From Lentisphaeria bacterium (lineage in GTDB: Bacteria > Verrucomicrobiota > Lentisphaeria > Victivallales > Victivallaceae), in contig JAFTRX010000106.1 in NCBI GenBank assembly GCA_017462015.1, positions 1 to 64,000 on the forward strand: 64,000 bases of DNA, given 5' to 3'. A program made the position numbers and the translations under genes. Of the stretch, positions 35,066 through 43,041 are shown one piece after another. A model generated the notes under the pieces. The model saw only the letters and a program-made list of their open reading frames with translations. It was not told the origin of the DNA and did no database searches. How positions within the stretch are numbered: position 1 is the first letter of the stretch; each line of letters opens with the position of its first letter.

Positions 35066-35869
35066 TCAAAGCTCCACGGTGCGGAAAGAAAATGTCCGGG
35101 AACTTACGTCACACTCGATTTCCATCATCGTCCCATTGCGGGTCACAGAACCGGAGATGCACTCTCCCCTGCCCTGTTCATCCACTTTCAACGACGGTTT
35201 GTGCACATGTCCGCACAAAACCAGATCAAGTTTTTTCTCTGCCATCAGTTCCAGAACTTTTTTCTGCCCGAACAACCGGTGACGGACCCGGAACACCGGA
35301 TGCTCTTCTATCATGGGATAATGAGTCACCATCACTTTGGGAACATTATTCGTCTCTTCACACTTTTCAATGATGAATTTTTCCGCTTCCTTCTTCAGAA
35401 ATCCCCACGAACAAAGCAAATTGGACGGAGCACTGGTGTTCACGATGATAAATTCCACCCCTCCGATCTCCCGCGACAACGGCATATCATCAAAGGTGTA
35501 CGCTCCGCAGGAAAGGTATTCCACCGCCTCTTTCACCGCCCGGACACACTGCGGACGGGCAACGTAACAATCGTGATTCCCCGGCGTATAAAGAAGCGGT
35601 ATCCCCGAATTGCGCAGCGGCTTGAGTATCTCGATCACCCTCTTGAACTCCCCGGGCTGTCCGGCGCTGGTCAAATCTCCGGTACAAACTGCCGCATCCG
35701 GTTTCACATCAAGGATATACTCCACCGCCGTCTGCAACTTGGAAAGATCGTGCCGGAACCTCCGCCGGAACCGGTAATTGAACACCCCGACCCAGCGTTT
35801 GTCAAAATATGCCATCCAATCCTCGGCAGGCCCTCCGCCGTGCGGATCAGAAAAGTGAATTATCTTCAT
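35066..35869 (-). CDS. Calcineurin-like metallophosphoesterase
   Basis: 267 residues from the ATG at 35869. The dimetal motifs are complete: FSDPHGGG (D-x-H), CTGDLTSAG (GD), TPGNHDC (GNHD), VTHYP (H) and LCGHVHKP (GHxH). This is the CpdA/YfcE-like cytoplasmic type, which hydrolyses phosphodiesters such as cyclic AMP; the substrate here is unknown. It is divergent from argD and has its own promoter. Confidence 0.88.
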   Translation of the reverse strand: MKIIHFSDPHGGGPAEDWMAYFDKRWVGVFNYRFRRRFRHDLSKLQTAVEYILDVKPDAAVCTGDLTSAGQPGEFKRVIEILKPLRNSGIPLLYTPGNHDCYVARPQCVRAVKEAVEYLSCGAYTFDDMPLSREIGGVEFIIVNTSAPSNLLCSWGFLKKEAEKFIIEKCEETNNVPKVMVTHYPMIEEHPVFRVRHRLFGQKKVLELMAEKKLDLVLCGHVHKPSLKVDEQGRGECISGSVTRNGTMMEIECDVSSRTFSFRTVEL

Positions 35870-35900
35870 AAATCGTCCATGAATATGTTGTTTTCCTCTA

Positions 35901-35929
35901 AATATAGTTGATAAAGCTGTTGTTGTCAA
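35901..35929 (-). promoter_or_regulatory. Promoter of the metallophosphoesterase gene
   Basis: Minus strand: TTGACA (35929-35924), 17 bp, TATATT (35906-35901); about 32 bp to the ATG. Confidence 0.75.
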
Positions 35930-35939
35930 GTATTTCCGC

Positions 35940-35967
35940 TTGCATTTTTCAATTATGAGTGTATATT
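35940..35967 (+). promoter_or_regulatory. Promoter of argD-argF
   Basis: TTGCAT (35940-35945), 16 bp, TATATT (35962-35967). It is divergent from the phosphoesterase promoter with only 10 bp between the two -35 boxes. Confidence 0.6.
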
Positions 35968-35984
35968 AATCATTTCTTGATCGT

Positions 35985-36007
35985 GGAGCCGGTACAGTTC
36001 CGGTTCC
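35985..36007 (+). promoter_or_regulatory. Stem-loop in the argD leader
   Basis: GGAGCCGG (35985-35992) pairs with CCGGTTCC (36000-36007) through one G-U pair, with a seven-base loop, about 15 nt after the predicted transcript start. It is 33 bp before the argD start and could affect translation or mRNA decay. Confidence 0.4.
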
Positions 36008-36040
36008 GGTAAAAAATATTTGATGGAGAATATTGGAAAA

Positions 36041-37246
36041 ATGGGTAAACTTTTTAACGAGACCAACGAAAAATTCGCAAAGTATTGTGTCCCGACCTAT
36101 GCCCCGGCAAAGATGTTTGTCCGCGGCGAGGGCGCCAGACTTTGGGATGATGAAGGAGTGGAGTATCTCGACTTCGCTGCCGGTATCTCGGTCTGCAACC
36201 TCGGTCACTGTAACGAGCGCGTCTCCCGCGCCATTGAGACCCAGTGCCGACGATTGGTCCATATTTCCAATTTGTATATGAACGACCTCATGCCGGTTCT
36301 GGCGGAAAAACTTGCCGTCTCCTCCGGAATGCCCGATGCTCAGGTCTTTTTCGCCAACTCCGGCGCTGAAGCCAACGAAGGCATGATCAAACTCGCCCGT
36401 AAATACGGCAACCAGACCGGACGCAATACCATTATCAGCATGGATAACAGCTTCCACGGCAGAACCCTTGCCACTCTTGCCGCCACCGGCAGAGCCAAGT
36501 ACCGCAAAGGTTTTGAACCGGATATGCCCGGTTTCAAACAGGTTCCGTTCAACGACTTTGAAGCGCTGGAAAAAGCAGTCACTCCCGATGTCTGCGCCAT
36601 CATGCTGGAGATGGTTCAGGGCGAAGGCGGTATTTACCCCGCCGACGTTGAATACTTGAAAAAAGTCCGCGCCCTCTGCGATGAAAAAGATATACTTATG
36701 CTCTGCGATGAGGTCCAGTGCGGAATGGGTCGTCTCGGAACCCGTTTTGCCTTCCAGAGCTTCGGTGTTATCCCCGATGCCATCAGCATGGCAAAAGCGA
36801 TCGCCAACGGTCTCCCCATGGGCGGCTTCATGGCACGGAAAAAATTCGCTTCGTTGATGGTTGTCGGCACTCACGCCAGCACCTTCGGCGGAACTCCTCT
36901 TGCCTGTGCCGCAGCTCTCGCGGTTCAGGAAGCTTTCGACAAAGACGGTGTTTTGGAAAATACCATCGAAGTCGGCAGCTACATCATGGACAAACTTTCC
37001 GCTTTCGTGGACAAATATGACTTCGTTCAGACCGTCCGGGGCAAAGGACTGATGATCGGACTCGTCCTCAACTGCAATGCCGCTCCGCTTTCCGGAATCC
37101 TGATGAAGAAAAATCTGATAACCCTTACCGCAGGTGAAACGGTTCTCCGTCTCCTGCCGCCGTTGACTATAACCAAAGCCGATGCCGATATTGCCGTTGC
37201 CAAAATCGGCGAAGCACTTGAAGAATTTGCAAAGGAACAAAAATGA
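36041..37246 (+). CDS. argD: Acetylornithine aminotransferase
   Basis: About 401 residues. PLP-dependent class III transaminase of arginine synthesis. Blocks: RLWDDEGVEYLDFAAGI, FFANSGAEANEGMIKLARK, SFHGRTLATLAATG, LMLCDEVQCGMGRLG, and the PLP lysine in ISMAKAIANGLPMGG. The start at 36041 has GGA at 5 nt; an ATG at 36023 is also possible. The stop overlaps argF (ATGA). Confidence 0.94.
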   Translation: MGKLFNETNEKFAKYCVPTYAPAKMFVRGEGARLWDDEGVEYLDFAAGISVCNLGHCNERVSRAIETQCRRLVHISNLYMNDLMPVLAEKLAVSSGMPDAQVFFANSGAEANEGMIKLARKYGNQTGRNTIISMDNSFHGRTLATLAATGRAKYRKGFEPDMPGFKQVPFNDFEALEKAVTPDVCAIMLEMVQGEGGIYPADVEYLKKVRALCDEKDILMLCDEVQCGMGRLGTRFAFQSFGVIPDAISMAKAIANGLPMGGFMARKKFASLMVVGTHASTFGGTPLACAAALAVQEAFDKDGVLENTIEVGSYIMDKLSAFVDKYDFVQTVRGKGLMIGLVLNCNAAPLSGILMKKNLITLTAGETVLRLLPPLTITKADADIAVAKIGEALEEFAKEQK

Positions 37247-38148
37247 AAAAAGATCTGCTTACACTTCAGGACATCACCAGAGACGATCTGGAAAAAATCT
37301 TTGAACTTTCCGCCAAGCTCAAAGCTGAGCGCGGTAAAGTCGATTTCAAACCGCTCGCCGGAAAAAGCGTCGGTCTGATCTTCGCTAAATCCTCAACCCG
37401 TACCCGTGTTTCATTTGAAGTCGGTGTCAGCGAGCTGGGCGGCACTCCGCTTTATCTCGATCAGGGCAAAATGCAGGTCGGTCGCGGCGAAACCGTCGCC
37501 GATACCGCCAATGTTCTGAGCCGTTATCTGCACGGTATCGTTATCCGCACCTTTGAACACAGCGAAGTCGAAGAACTCGCCCGTGTTGCCAAGTGTCCGG
37601 TCATCAACGCTCTGACCAACGATTTCCACCCCTGTCAGCTGCTCGCCGATCTGCTCACCATCAAAGAGTATTCCGGCAAAGTCGATAAATCCATCCGTAT
37701 GGCTTTCTACGGTGACGGACGCAGCAATATGGCGAACTCCTGCATCATGGCGGCAAAACTTACCGGCATGGAACTGGTCATCGCCGCGCCCGAACAGGAA
37801 GCTCCCCGCGCCGACCTTATCGGTGATTCCAAGAACATCATCTGGGAAAGCGATCCCGTGAAAGCCGCCGAAGGCGTGGATTACTTCTACACCGATGTCT
37901 GGGTCAGCATGGGTTTTGAGGAAGAACGCGCCCGGAGAATGGAAATTTTCCGTCCCTATCAGGTCACTTCCGCTCTCTTTGACAAAGCCAAAAAGGATGC
38001 CAAATTCCTCCACTGTCTCCCCGCTCACCGCGGCGAAGAGGTCGCCGCCGATGTAATGGATGATCCTAAACGTTCCATCGTCTTCGATGAAGCCGAAAAC
38101 CGTCTCCATGCCCAGAAAGCGGTCATGACCATGCTGATGGGGGAGTAA
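37243..38148 (+). CDS. argF: Ornithine carbamoyltransferase
   Basis: 301 residues. All family signatures are present: carbamoyl-phosphate site STRTR in AKSSTRTRVSFEVG, FEHSEVEELA, the ornithine-side NDFHPCQLLAD, and the C-terminal FLHCLPAHRGEEV. It makes citrulline and is coupled to argD, so the two are co-expressed. Confidence 0.97.
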   Translation: MKKDLLTLQDITRDDLEKIFELSAKLKAERGKVDFKPLAGKSVGLIFAKSSTRTRVSFEVGVSELGGTPLYLDQGKMQVGRGETVADTANVLSRYLHGIVIRTFEHSEVEELARVAKCPVINALTNDFHPCQLLADLLTIKEYSGKVDKSIRMAFYGDGRSNMANSCIMAAKLTGMELVIAAPEQEAPRADLIGDSKNIIWESDPVKAAEGVDYFYTDVWVSMGFEEERARRMEIFRPYQVTSALFDKAKKDAKFLHCLPAHRGEEVAADVMDDPKRSIVFDEAENRLHAQKAVMTMLMGE

Positions 38149-38157
38149 AAATCCCCC
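38139..38157 (+). promoter_or_regulatory. Stem-loop spanning the argF stop and mntP start
   Basis: GGGGGA (38139-38144) and TCCCCC (38152-38157) can pair with a GTAAAAA loop. The 3' arm directly touches the mntP ATG, which has no Shine-Dalgarno, so the structure could control mntP translation. Confidence 0.45.
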
Positions 38158-38745
38158 ATGTATGTAATTGAAGTTCTGCTGATTTCGCTGGGAGTAGCCA
38201 TTGATGCCTTTGCGGTATCGACCAGCGGAAGTTTATGCAAACCGTTTCTTCCGCGCCGTATTCGTGCATTGAATGCGGCGCTGTTTTTTGGCATATTCCA
38301 ATTCATCATGCCGGTTGCCGGATTTTTCATCGCCAATCTGGCGATGGATCTGGTGCGGTGCATCGACCACTACGTCGCCTTTGCGCTGCTCGCTTTCGTC
38401 GGCGGAAAAATGGTCTGGGAAGCATTCAAAGGCGATGATGCCCCCGATATCTGCGACCCAAATGCAAAAAGTGACTTTTTTGCCGTAAAGAATCTCTTTC
38501 TTCCCGCCATTGCCACCAGTATGGATGCGATGGCAGTCGGAGCAGGTTTTGCCTTTTCCGGCAGACCGTTGTGGATACCGGCGGCAAGCATGGGTATCAT
38601 CACCGGAATAATATCTGCTTTCGGCGTAATGCTGGGCAGCCGTCTGCGCGACATCATCCCCCAGAAATATCTCACCTTCGCCGGGGGATGTGCCATAATA
38701 CTTATCGGCGTAAAAATACTTATCACCGATCTCTTTTTTGGATGA
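38158..38745 (+). CDS. mntP: Manganese efflux pump MntP
   Basis: 195 residues with six membrane helices. The two internal repeats each have the DUF204/MntP signature: GVAIDAFAVSTSG near residue 15 and TSMDAMAVGAGFAF near 120, whose aspartates are needed for Mn transport. It exports Mn(II). It starts 9 bp after argF, an unusual partner, and no yybP-ykoY manganese riboswitch fits in that gap. Confidence 0.93.
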   Translation: MYVIEVLLISLGVAIDAFAVSTSGSLCKPFLPRRIRALNAALFFGIFQFIMPVAGFFIANLAMDLVRCIDHYVAFALLAFVGGKMVWEAFKGDDAPDICDPNAKSDFFAVKNLFLPAIATSMDAMAVGAGFAFSGRPLWIPAASMGIITGIISAFGVMLGSRLRDIIPQKYLTFAGGCAIILIGVKILITDLFFG

Positions 38746-38756
38746 GGCGGTGTTTT

Positions 38757-38870
38757 TTTGGGGAGGGGGGAAACCTCTTTTCACGTGAAAAGAGGTTTCC
38801 CCCCTCCCCAAACCCCTCCCCTCTTCGAGAAAAGCGGCGTAGCGTTTGCTCCAGTTTGTCGCAAACGGCA
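38757..38870 (+). repeat. Family B hairpin element, copy 3
   Basis: A 25-bp perfect palindrome without a loop (38760-38784 and 38785-38809, centre CACGTG). The tail AAACCCCTCCCCTCTTCGAGAAAAGCGGCGTAGCG is a diverged form of the family tail. The arms differ in sequence from copies 1 and 2 yet stay perfectly complementary, which shows compensating change and selection or gene-conversion for the hairpin. Confidence 0.85.
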
Positions 38871-38898
38871 TTGTATTTTTTCTTTTAAGTGGTATATT
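38871..38898 (+). promoter_or_regulatory. Promoter before the glycosidase-like gene
   Basis: TTGTAT (38871-38876), 16 bp, TATATT (38893-38898). Confidence 0.5.
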
Positions 38899-38938
38899 AT
38901 GTCAGAATCTGTTTCAACTGCTGAGAAAGTTTTTTACT

Positions 38939-40297
38939 ATGGTAAATCTTGATACTCTTGTACCGCGATTTCAATGCCCTGACCCGCAAATAGAAGAGAT
39001 ATTCCGCTATCGCTGGTATGCCTACTCCACTCATATTGAGAAACGCCAGAACGGCAAGTTCGTTATCACCGAGTTTTCCACTCCGGTTCGCCATTCCGGT
39101 GTCGATGGAACCATCAGTTGTCCGGCGCAGCACCATATTTACGAGGGACGCTGGATACAGGATCACACATTCATCCGTGACTATATCACCTTCTGGTGCA
39201 GCAGCGAAGCCGCGCCGCGCCTTTACAGTTTCCCCCTTGCCGACAGCTGTTTCAAATACTGCCTCGTCAGCGGCGAAGATGATCTCGCCGCAGATCTTTT
39301 TGACGCGATGAAAGAAAACTATTTCCAATGGGAAAAAGACCGCTTAGATGAAAATACCGGTCTCTTCTGGCAGATCCCTGACCGCGATGGTATGGAATTC
39401 GCCCTGCTGGCACTGGATTACGGCAAAAGTCATGGAGGCGAAGGTTATCGCAGTACGTTGAACTCCTATATGTACAGCGACGCGATCGCCCTCGCACACA
39501 TCGCCCAAAGAGCCGGACGCTCCGCCGATGCAGAACTTTTCCGCGAAAAAGCAGAAAAACTCAAACAGCAGTTTCTTCTGCTCATGTGGAACAAAAAGCG
39601 TTCATTTTTCGTTGACCGCCGCCGGGACAACCGCTTTTTCATCAACGGCGCAGAACTGCACGGCTATCTTCCGTGGAGCTGCAACCTCCCCGATGAACGC
39701 TTCAACGCGGCGTGGAAATATATCATGGACAGTGAATATTTCAACGCCCCCTGCGGCTTGCGTACTGTTGAAAAAAATCACGAAGATTATCTGGTCGAAC
39801 ACGGACGTCCCGGCGGCTGTATGTGGAACGGCTGGTGTTGGCCCTTTGCTTTCTCTCAGGCTCTGACCTCAATGGCAAACTTTATCAATGACTATCAGCA
39901 AAATGAAGTCTCTGCCGCTGATTACTTCCAGCTTTTCAAAAAATATACCGCCATCCACTACAAAGACGGCAAACCCCACTTGGCAGAAAGCTGCGATCCT
40001 GAAACCGGCGAATGGTACGCCGACTTCGGTCCCCGCAGTCTTAATTACAATCACTCATCTTACTGCGATCAGCTCATTACCGGAGTTGCCGGACTGCGCA
40101 TTGCGCCGGACGGTTCTCTGAAAGTCAATCCGCTCATTCCGGATGATTGGGACTACTTTGCACTTACCGGAGTGCCATTCCGGGGCGCGTTGCTTGATAT
40201 TATTTTTGACCGGAGCGGCAAAAAATTCTCTCTTGGGAAAGGCGTGTCTCTGCTTTCAAACGGCAACGTGATCAACCATTATCCCATGGAGAAATAA
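38939..40297 (+). CDS. Six-hairpin glycosidase-like protein
   Basis: 452 residues from the ATG at 38939; no signal peptide, so probably cytoplasmic. The run of paired helices with conserved aromatic/acidic spots is of the alpha/alpha-toroid type found in GH37, GH63 and MGH1-like glycosidases: FWQIPDRDGMEFALLALD, TLNSYMYSDAIALAHIA, LLMWNKKRSFFVDRR, WNGWCWPFAFSQALTSM and SYCDQLITGVAGLR. The last 60 residues look like a small beta domain. It probably cleaves an oligosaccharide; specificity cannot be told. It opens a three-gene unit with two Tat-type proteins. Confidence 0.7.
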   Translation: MVNLDTLVPRFQCPDPQIEEIFRYRWYAYSTHIEKRQNGKFVITEFSTPVRHSGVDGTISCPAQHHIYEGRWIQDHTFIRDYITFWCSSEAAPRLYSFPLADSCFKYCLVSGEDDLAADLFDAMKENYFQWEKDRLDENTGLFWQIPDRDGMEFALLALDYGKSHGGEGYRSTLNSYMYSDAIALAHIAQRAGRSADAELFREKAEKLKQQFLLLMWNKKRSFFVDRRRDNRFFINGAELHGYLPWSCNLPDERFNAAWKYIMDSEYFNAPCGLRTVEKNHEDYLVEHGRPGGCMWNGWCWPFAFSQALTSMANFINDYQQNEVSAADYFQLFKKYTAIHYKDGKPHLAESCDPETGEWYADFGPRSLNYNHSSYCDQLITGVAGLRIAPDGSLKVNPLIPDDWDYFALTGVPFRGALLDIIFDRSGKKFSLGKGVSLLSNGNVINHYPMEK

Positions 40298-40300
40298 TCA

Positions 40301-41656
40301 ATGAACCGACGTAAATTCCTGAAAAATGCACTGACGCTTGCCGCACTGACACCTGTTGCCAAAGTTTCTACGGCGTTAGCCGCGTCCGAAAACAGCACTC
40401 AGGCAAGTTCTGCATCCGTTACGCAAAAGAAACCCCGGCCAACTGCATTTATTTATGGAGCAACAATGATGCATCTTTCTGATCTGGAAGTACAAGACAA
40501 GGTTATGCGTTGTTTGAAAACGGTTGAAAATAATCTTTTTCATCCCGGAACTAACCTGATCTATGATTACCTGACCTCCTGGGATTCTGCGCGGAAATTC
40601 GATCACCTGCCAACTCCGGTTGAAATCTCCCGATGCCTGCCCAACCCCTGCAGCTGGCGTTCCGGACAGGAGGATTCCGTCATCAACGGCGGAGTGGCTC
40701 TGGATATGTACATCCATTCCGGCAACGGAGATATGGCACGGAAAATATACCAGGGCCTCATGGCTTGCGGAACTGTTTCCGGTATTCCCGGCTTCGTTGC
40801 CCGCAGTATATCTCCCCGTGACGGAAAGAGTTTTTATCCGGAAAGTTCCCGCGATCAGTACACCCATTATGTCTATGCTTTGTGGCACTATTTTCACAGC
40901 GACCTCTCTTCCAAAGAAGAGAAAAGCGAGATCGTCAAACTCCTGACCGATGTGGCAGACTTCTGCGAAAAGCATGTCACCAAAGAGAACAACTGGACTC
41001 TCCCCCGCGCCGATGGCAACCCGCACCGCTCATCGGTCTGCCGTATGTGGGAATCTCAGGCGCATGAAATCGCACGGCTGCCGATGTTTTACGCCGCCGC
41101 CTGGTCGGTTTCCGGAAATGACCGCTACCTTAAATGCTTCAACCGCTACGCTTATGAAGCTGCTGAACGGAGCATGAATCTTTACAGCAAAAGTTACCGC
41201 AGCTTTGCGCTGATGCAAATGACACTTTCCTGCCGTTTGATCCATGATCTTGCCCCGGACGCCGCGCTGAAGCAGAAATACGCCCAGGTGATGGATCTGA
41301 TCGATGAATATTTGAACTTCAATCTGCTCCGCGCCGGAACGAACTGCAACACTGCGGATTTTTCGGCGATGATGCCTAACTGGCGCACGATCAAGCGGGC
41401 AGAAGTCATCACCGATTGCGGCTATACCTTGCCGGAACGCCCGGAAGCTCTGCAGCTGGCGTTCCAGACCATCCGGGATTGTACCGAAAGCATAATAGCG
41501 GCACTGTTAATGCCGACACCACGGGTCACTCTGTTGCGCCGGAGGATTTTCCGGGCGGTATTGAAAACTCTGACTCCGGAAAAACACTGTACCTTCGCGC
41601 CGCTCTTTTTCCCGGCGGCATGGTATCTTGCCAAGCACCGCAACGTAAAACTTTAA
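40301..41656 (+). CDS. Tat-exported protein of unknown function, helical toroid-like
   Basis: 451 residues. The leader MNRRKFLKNALTLAALTPV is a twin-arginine type signal (RRKFLK) and nearly matches that of the next gene. The mature part is mostly helical with HYVYALWHYFHSDLSS, RMWESQAHEIARLPMFY and YRSFALMQMTLSC, reminiscent of alpha/alpha-toroid lyases or glycosidases, but I recognise no catalytic motif. The last about 70 codons are ambiguous: another frame (41467-41640) also reads like coding sequence, so a pair of frameshifts is possible. GGAG is 9 nt before the ATG. Confidence 0.6.
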   Translation: MNRRKFLKNALTLAALTPVAKVSTALAASENSTQASSASVTQKKPRPTAFIYGATMMHLSDLEVQDKVMRCLKTVENNLFHPGTNLIYDYLTSWDSARKFDHLPTPVEISRCLPNPCSWRSGQEDSVINGGVALDMYIHSGNGDMARKIYQGLMACGTVSGIPGFVARSISPRDGKSFYPESSRDQYTHYVYALWHYFHSDLSSKEEKSEIVKLLTDVADFCEKHVTKENNWTLPRADGNPHRSSVCRMWESQAHEIARLPMFYAAAWSVSGNDRYLKCFNRYAYEAAERSMNLYSKSYRSFALMQMTLSCRLIHDLAPDAALKQKYAQVMDLIDEYLNFNLLRAGTNCNTADFSAMMPNWRTIKRAEVITDCGYTLPERPEALQLAFQTIRDCTESIIAALLMPTPRVTLLRRRIFRAVLKTLTPEKHCTFAPLFFPAAWYLAKHRNVKL

Positions 41657-41693
41657 GAAACTATGCAATAACAATTCACCAAAGGACAAACTT

Positions 41694-42917
41694 ATGGACA
41701 GACGTAATTTTTTGAAAAGCCTGCTTACTCTCGCCTCCCTCGCTCCCGTTTCCAAAGTTACCACCGCCATCGCCGCCCCTGCCGTTCCGGATGCCCCCGG
41801 CAAAGTTTCCCGCCGCCGTTACAAGAACACCGCTCTTACCGTTCCCATGCTGGGCTACGGCATGATGCGCCTCCCCAGGCTCAATGGTGAAATCGACATC
41901 GAAACGGTCAAAAAACAGGTCGCTATCGCCATGAAGCACGGAGTCAATTACTTTGATACGGCATACTTTTATCACGGCGGCGAAAGTGAAAACTGCGCTG
42001 GAAAAGTTCTCAGCCAATACCCCCGCAGCTCCTACATGCTTGCGGATAAAATGCCGGTCAGCAGGGCGCGTTCTGCCGCAGATGTGGAGCGTATCTTCAA
42101 CGAGCAGCTCAAAAAGTGCAAGGTCGATTACTTTGACTTCTATCTTCTGCACGCACTCAACGCCGGCACCTGGAAGAAAGCCCAACGCTTAAAAGTTTAC
42201 GAGTTTCTGAAAAAGAAAAAAGATGAAGGGAAAATCCGTCACTTGGGATTTTCTTTCCACGATACCCCCGATGTTCTGAAGAAAATTGCCGAAGCTTATC
42301 CCTGGGATTTTGCTCAAATCCAGCTCAATTATCTGGACTGGACCATCTACCGTTCCCGCGAACAGTATGAGATATTGACCAGACTCGGCATCCCCGTCAT
42401 CGTGATGGAACCCCTGCGCGGCGGTGCGCTGGCGACCTTGAACCAGAGTGCCCGGGAAGTTTTCACCCGCAGCAATCCCGATGTCAGTGTTGCCTCCTGG
42501 GCGTTCCGTTATGTTGGTTCTCTGCCCAATGTGCTGTGCGTTCTCTCCGGCATGACCATGACCGAACACCTTATGGACAACATCAAAACGTTCACCAATT
42601 TCAAACCACTCTCTCCGGCTGAACAGAACGTCATCACATCCGCGTTGAACGCCTACCAGAAAACCGGCATCATCCTTTGTACCGCATGCCAATATTGCAT
42701 GCCCTGCCCGGTCGGAGTAAACATCCCGGCAAACTTCAATATTTACAACACACTGAAAATCAATGGAAATCAACAGCGTTTCAACCGCAGTTATGCCAAC
42801 CTCGGAAAAAAACAACAGGCGGCAAGCTGTGTTTCCTGCGGACTTTGCAAAAAGAAATGTCCTCAGCAGATCGACATCCCGGCGATGTTGAAAAAAGTTG
42901 CAGCTGCCAAAAACTGA
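41694..42917 (+). CDS. Tat-exported aldo/keto reductase with ferredoxin tail
   Basis: 407 residues. Twin-arginine leader MDRRNFLKSLLTLASLAPV, then an aldo/keto reductase barrel (about 50-315): GYGMMRLPRLNG, NYFDTAYFYHGGESE with the catalytic Tyr, YLLHALNAG, and VMEPLRGGAL. The C-terminus carries Cys clusters CTACQYCMPCPVG and CVSCGLCKKKCPQ that would bind two [4Fe-4S] clusters. The same domain pair without a leader is encoded at 52.3 kb. Export would allow the cofactor-loaded enzyme to act in the periplasm on sugars. Confidence 0.85.
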   Translation: MDRRNFLKSLLTLASLAPVSKVTTAIAAPAVPDAPGKVSRRRYKNTALTVPMLGYGMMRLPRLNGEIDIETVKKQVAIAMKHGVNYFDTAYFYHGGESENCAGKVLSQYPRSSYMLADKMPVSRARSAADVERIFNEQLKKCKVDYFDFYLLHALNAGTWKKAQRLKVYEFLKKKKDEGKIRHLGFSFHDTPDVLKKIAEAYPWDFAQIQLNYLDWTIYRSREQYEILTRLGIPVIVMEPLRGGALATLNQSAREVFTRSNPDVSVASWAFRYVGSLPNVLCVLSGMTMTEHLMDNIKTFTNFKPLSPAEQNVITSALNAYQKTGIILCTACQYCMPCPVGVNIPANFNIYNTLKINGNQQRFNRSYANLGKKQQAASCVSCGLCKKKCPQQIDIPAMLKKVAAAKN

Positions 42918-42977
42918 CACCTCCACGACGGAAGTTGAAAAAATACCATACAAGATTGATAAGATAACATACATTCA

Positions 42978-42999
42978 GGGGTTGCAAAACCCCTTTTTT
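42978..42999 (+). terminator. Intrinsic terminator after the reductase gene
   Basis: GGGGTT and AACCCC with a GCAA tetraloop, followed by six Ts. It closes the 38.9-42.9 kb unit. A possible weak promoter for the next gene overlaps it (TTGCAA at 42982, 17 bp, TATTTT at 43005). Confidence 0.9.
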
Positions 43000-43041
43000 C
43001 GTGCTATTTTACGTTGAAACCACAAAATTTGGAGGTGTTTT

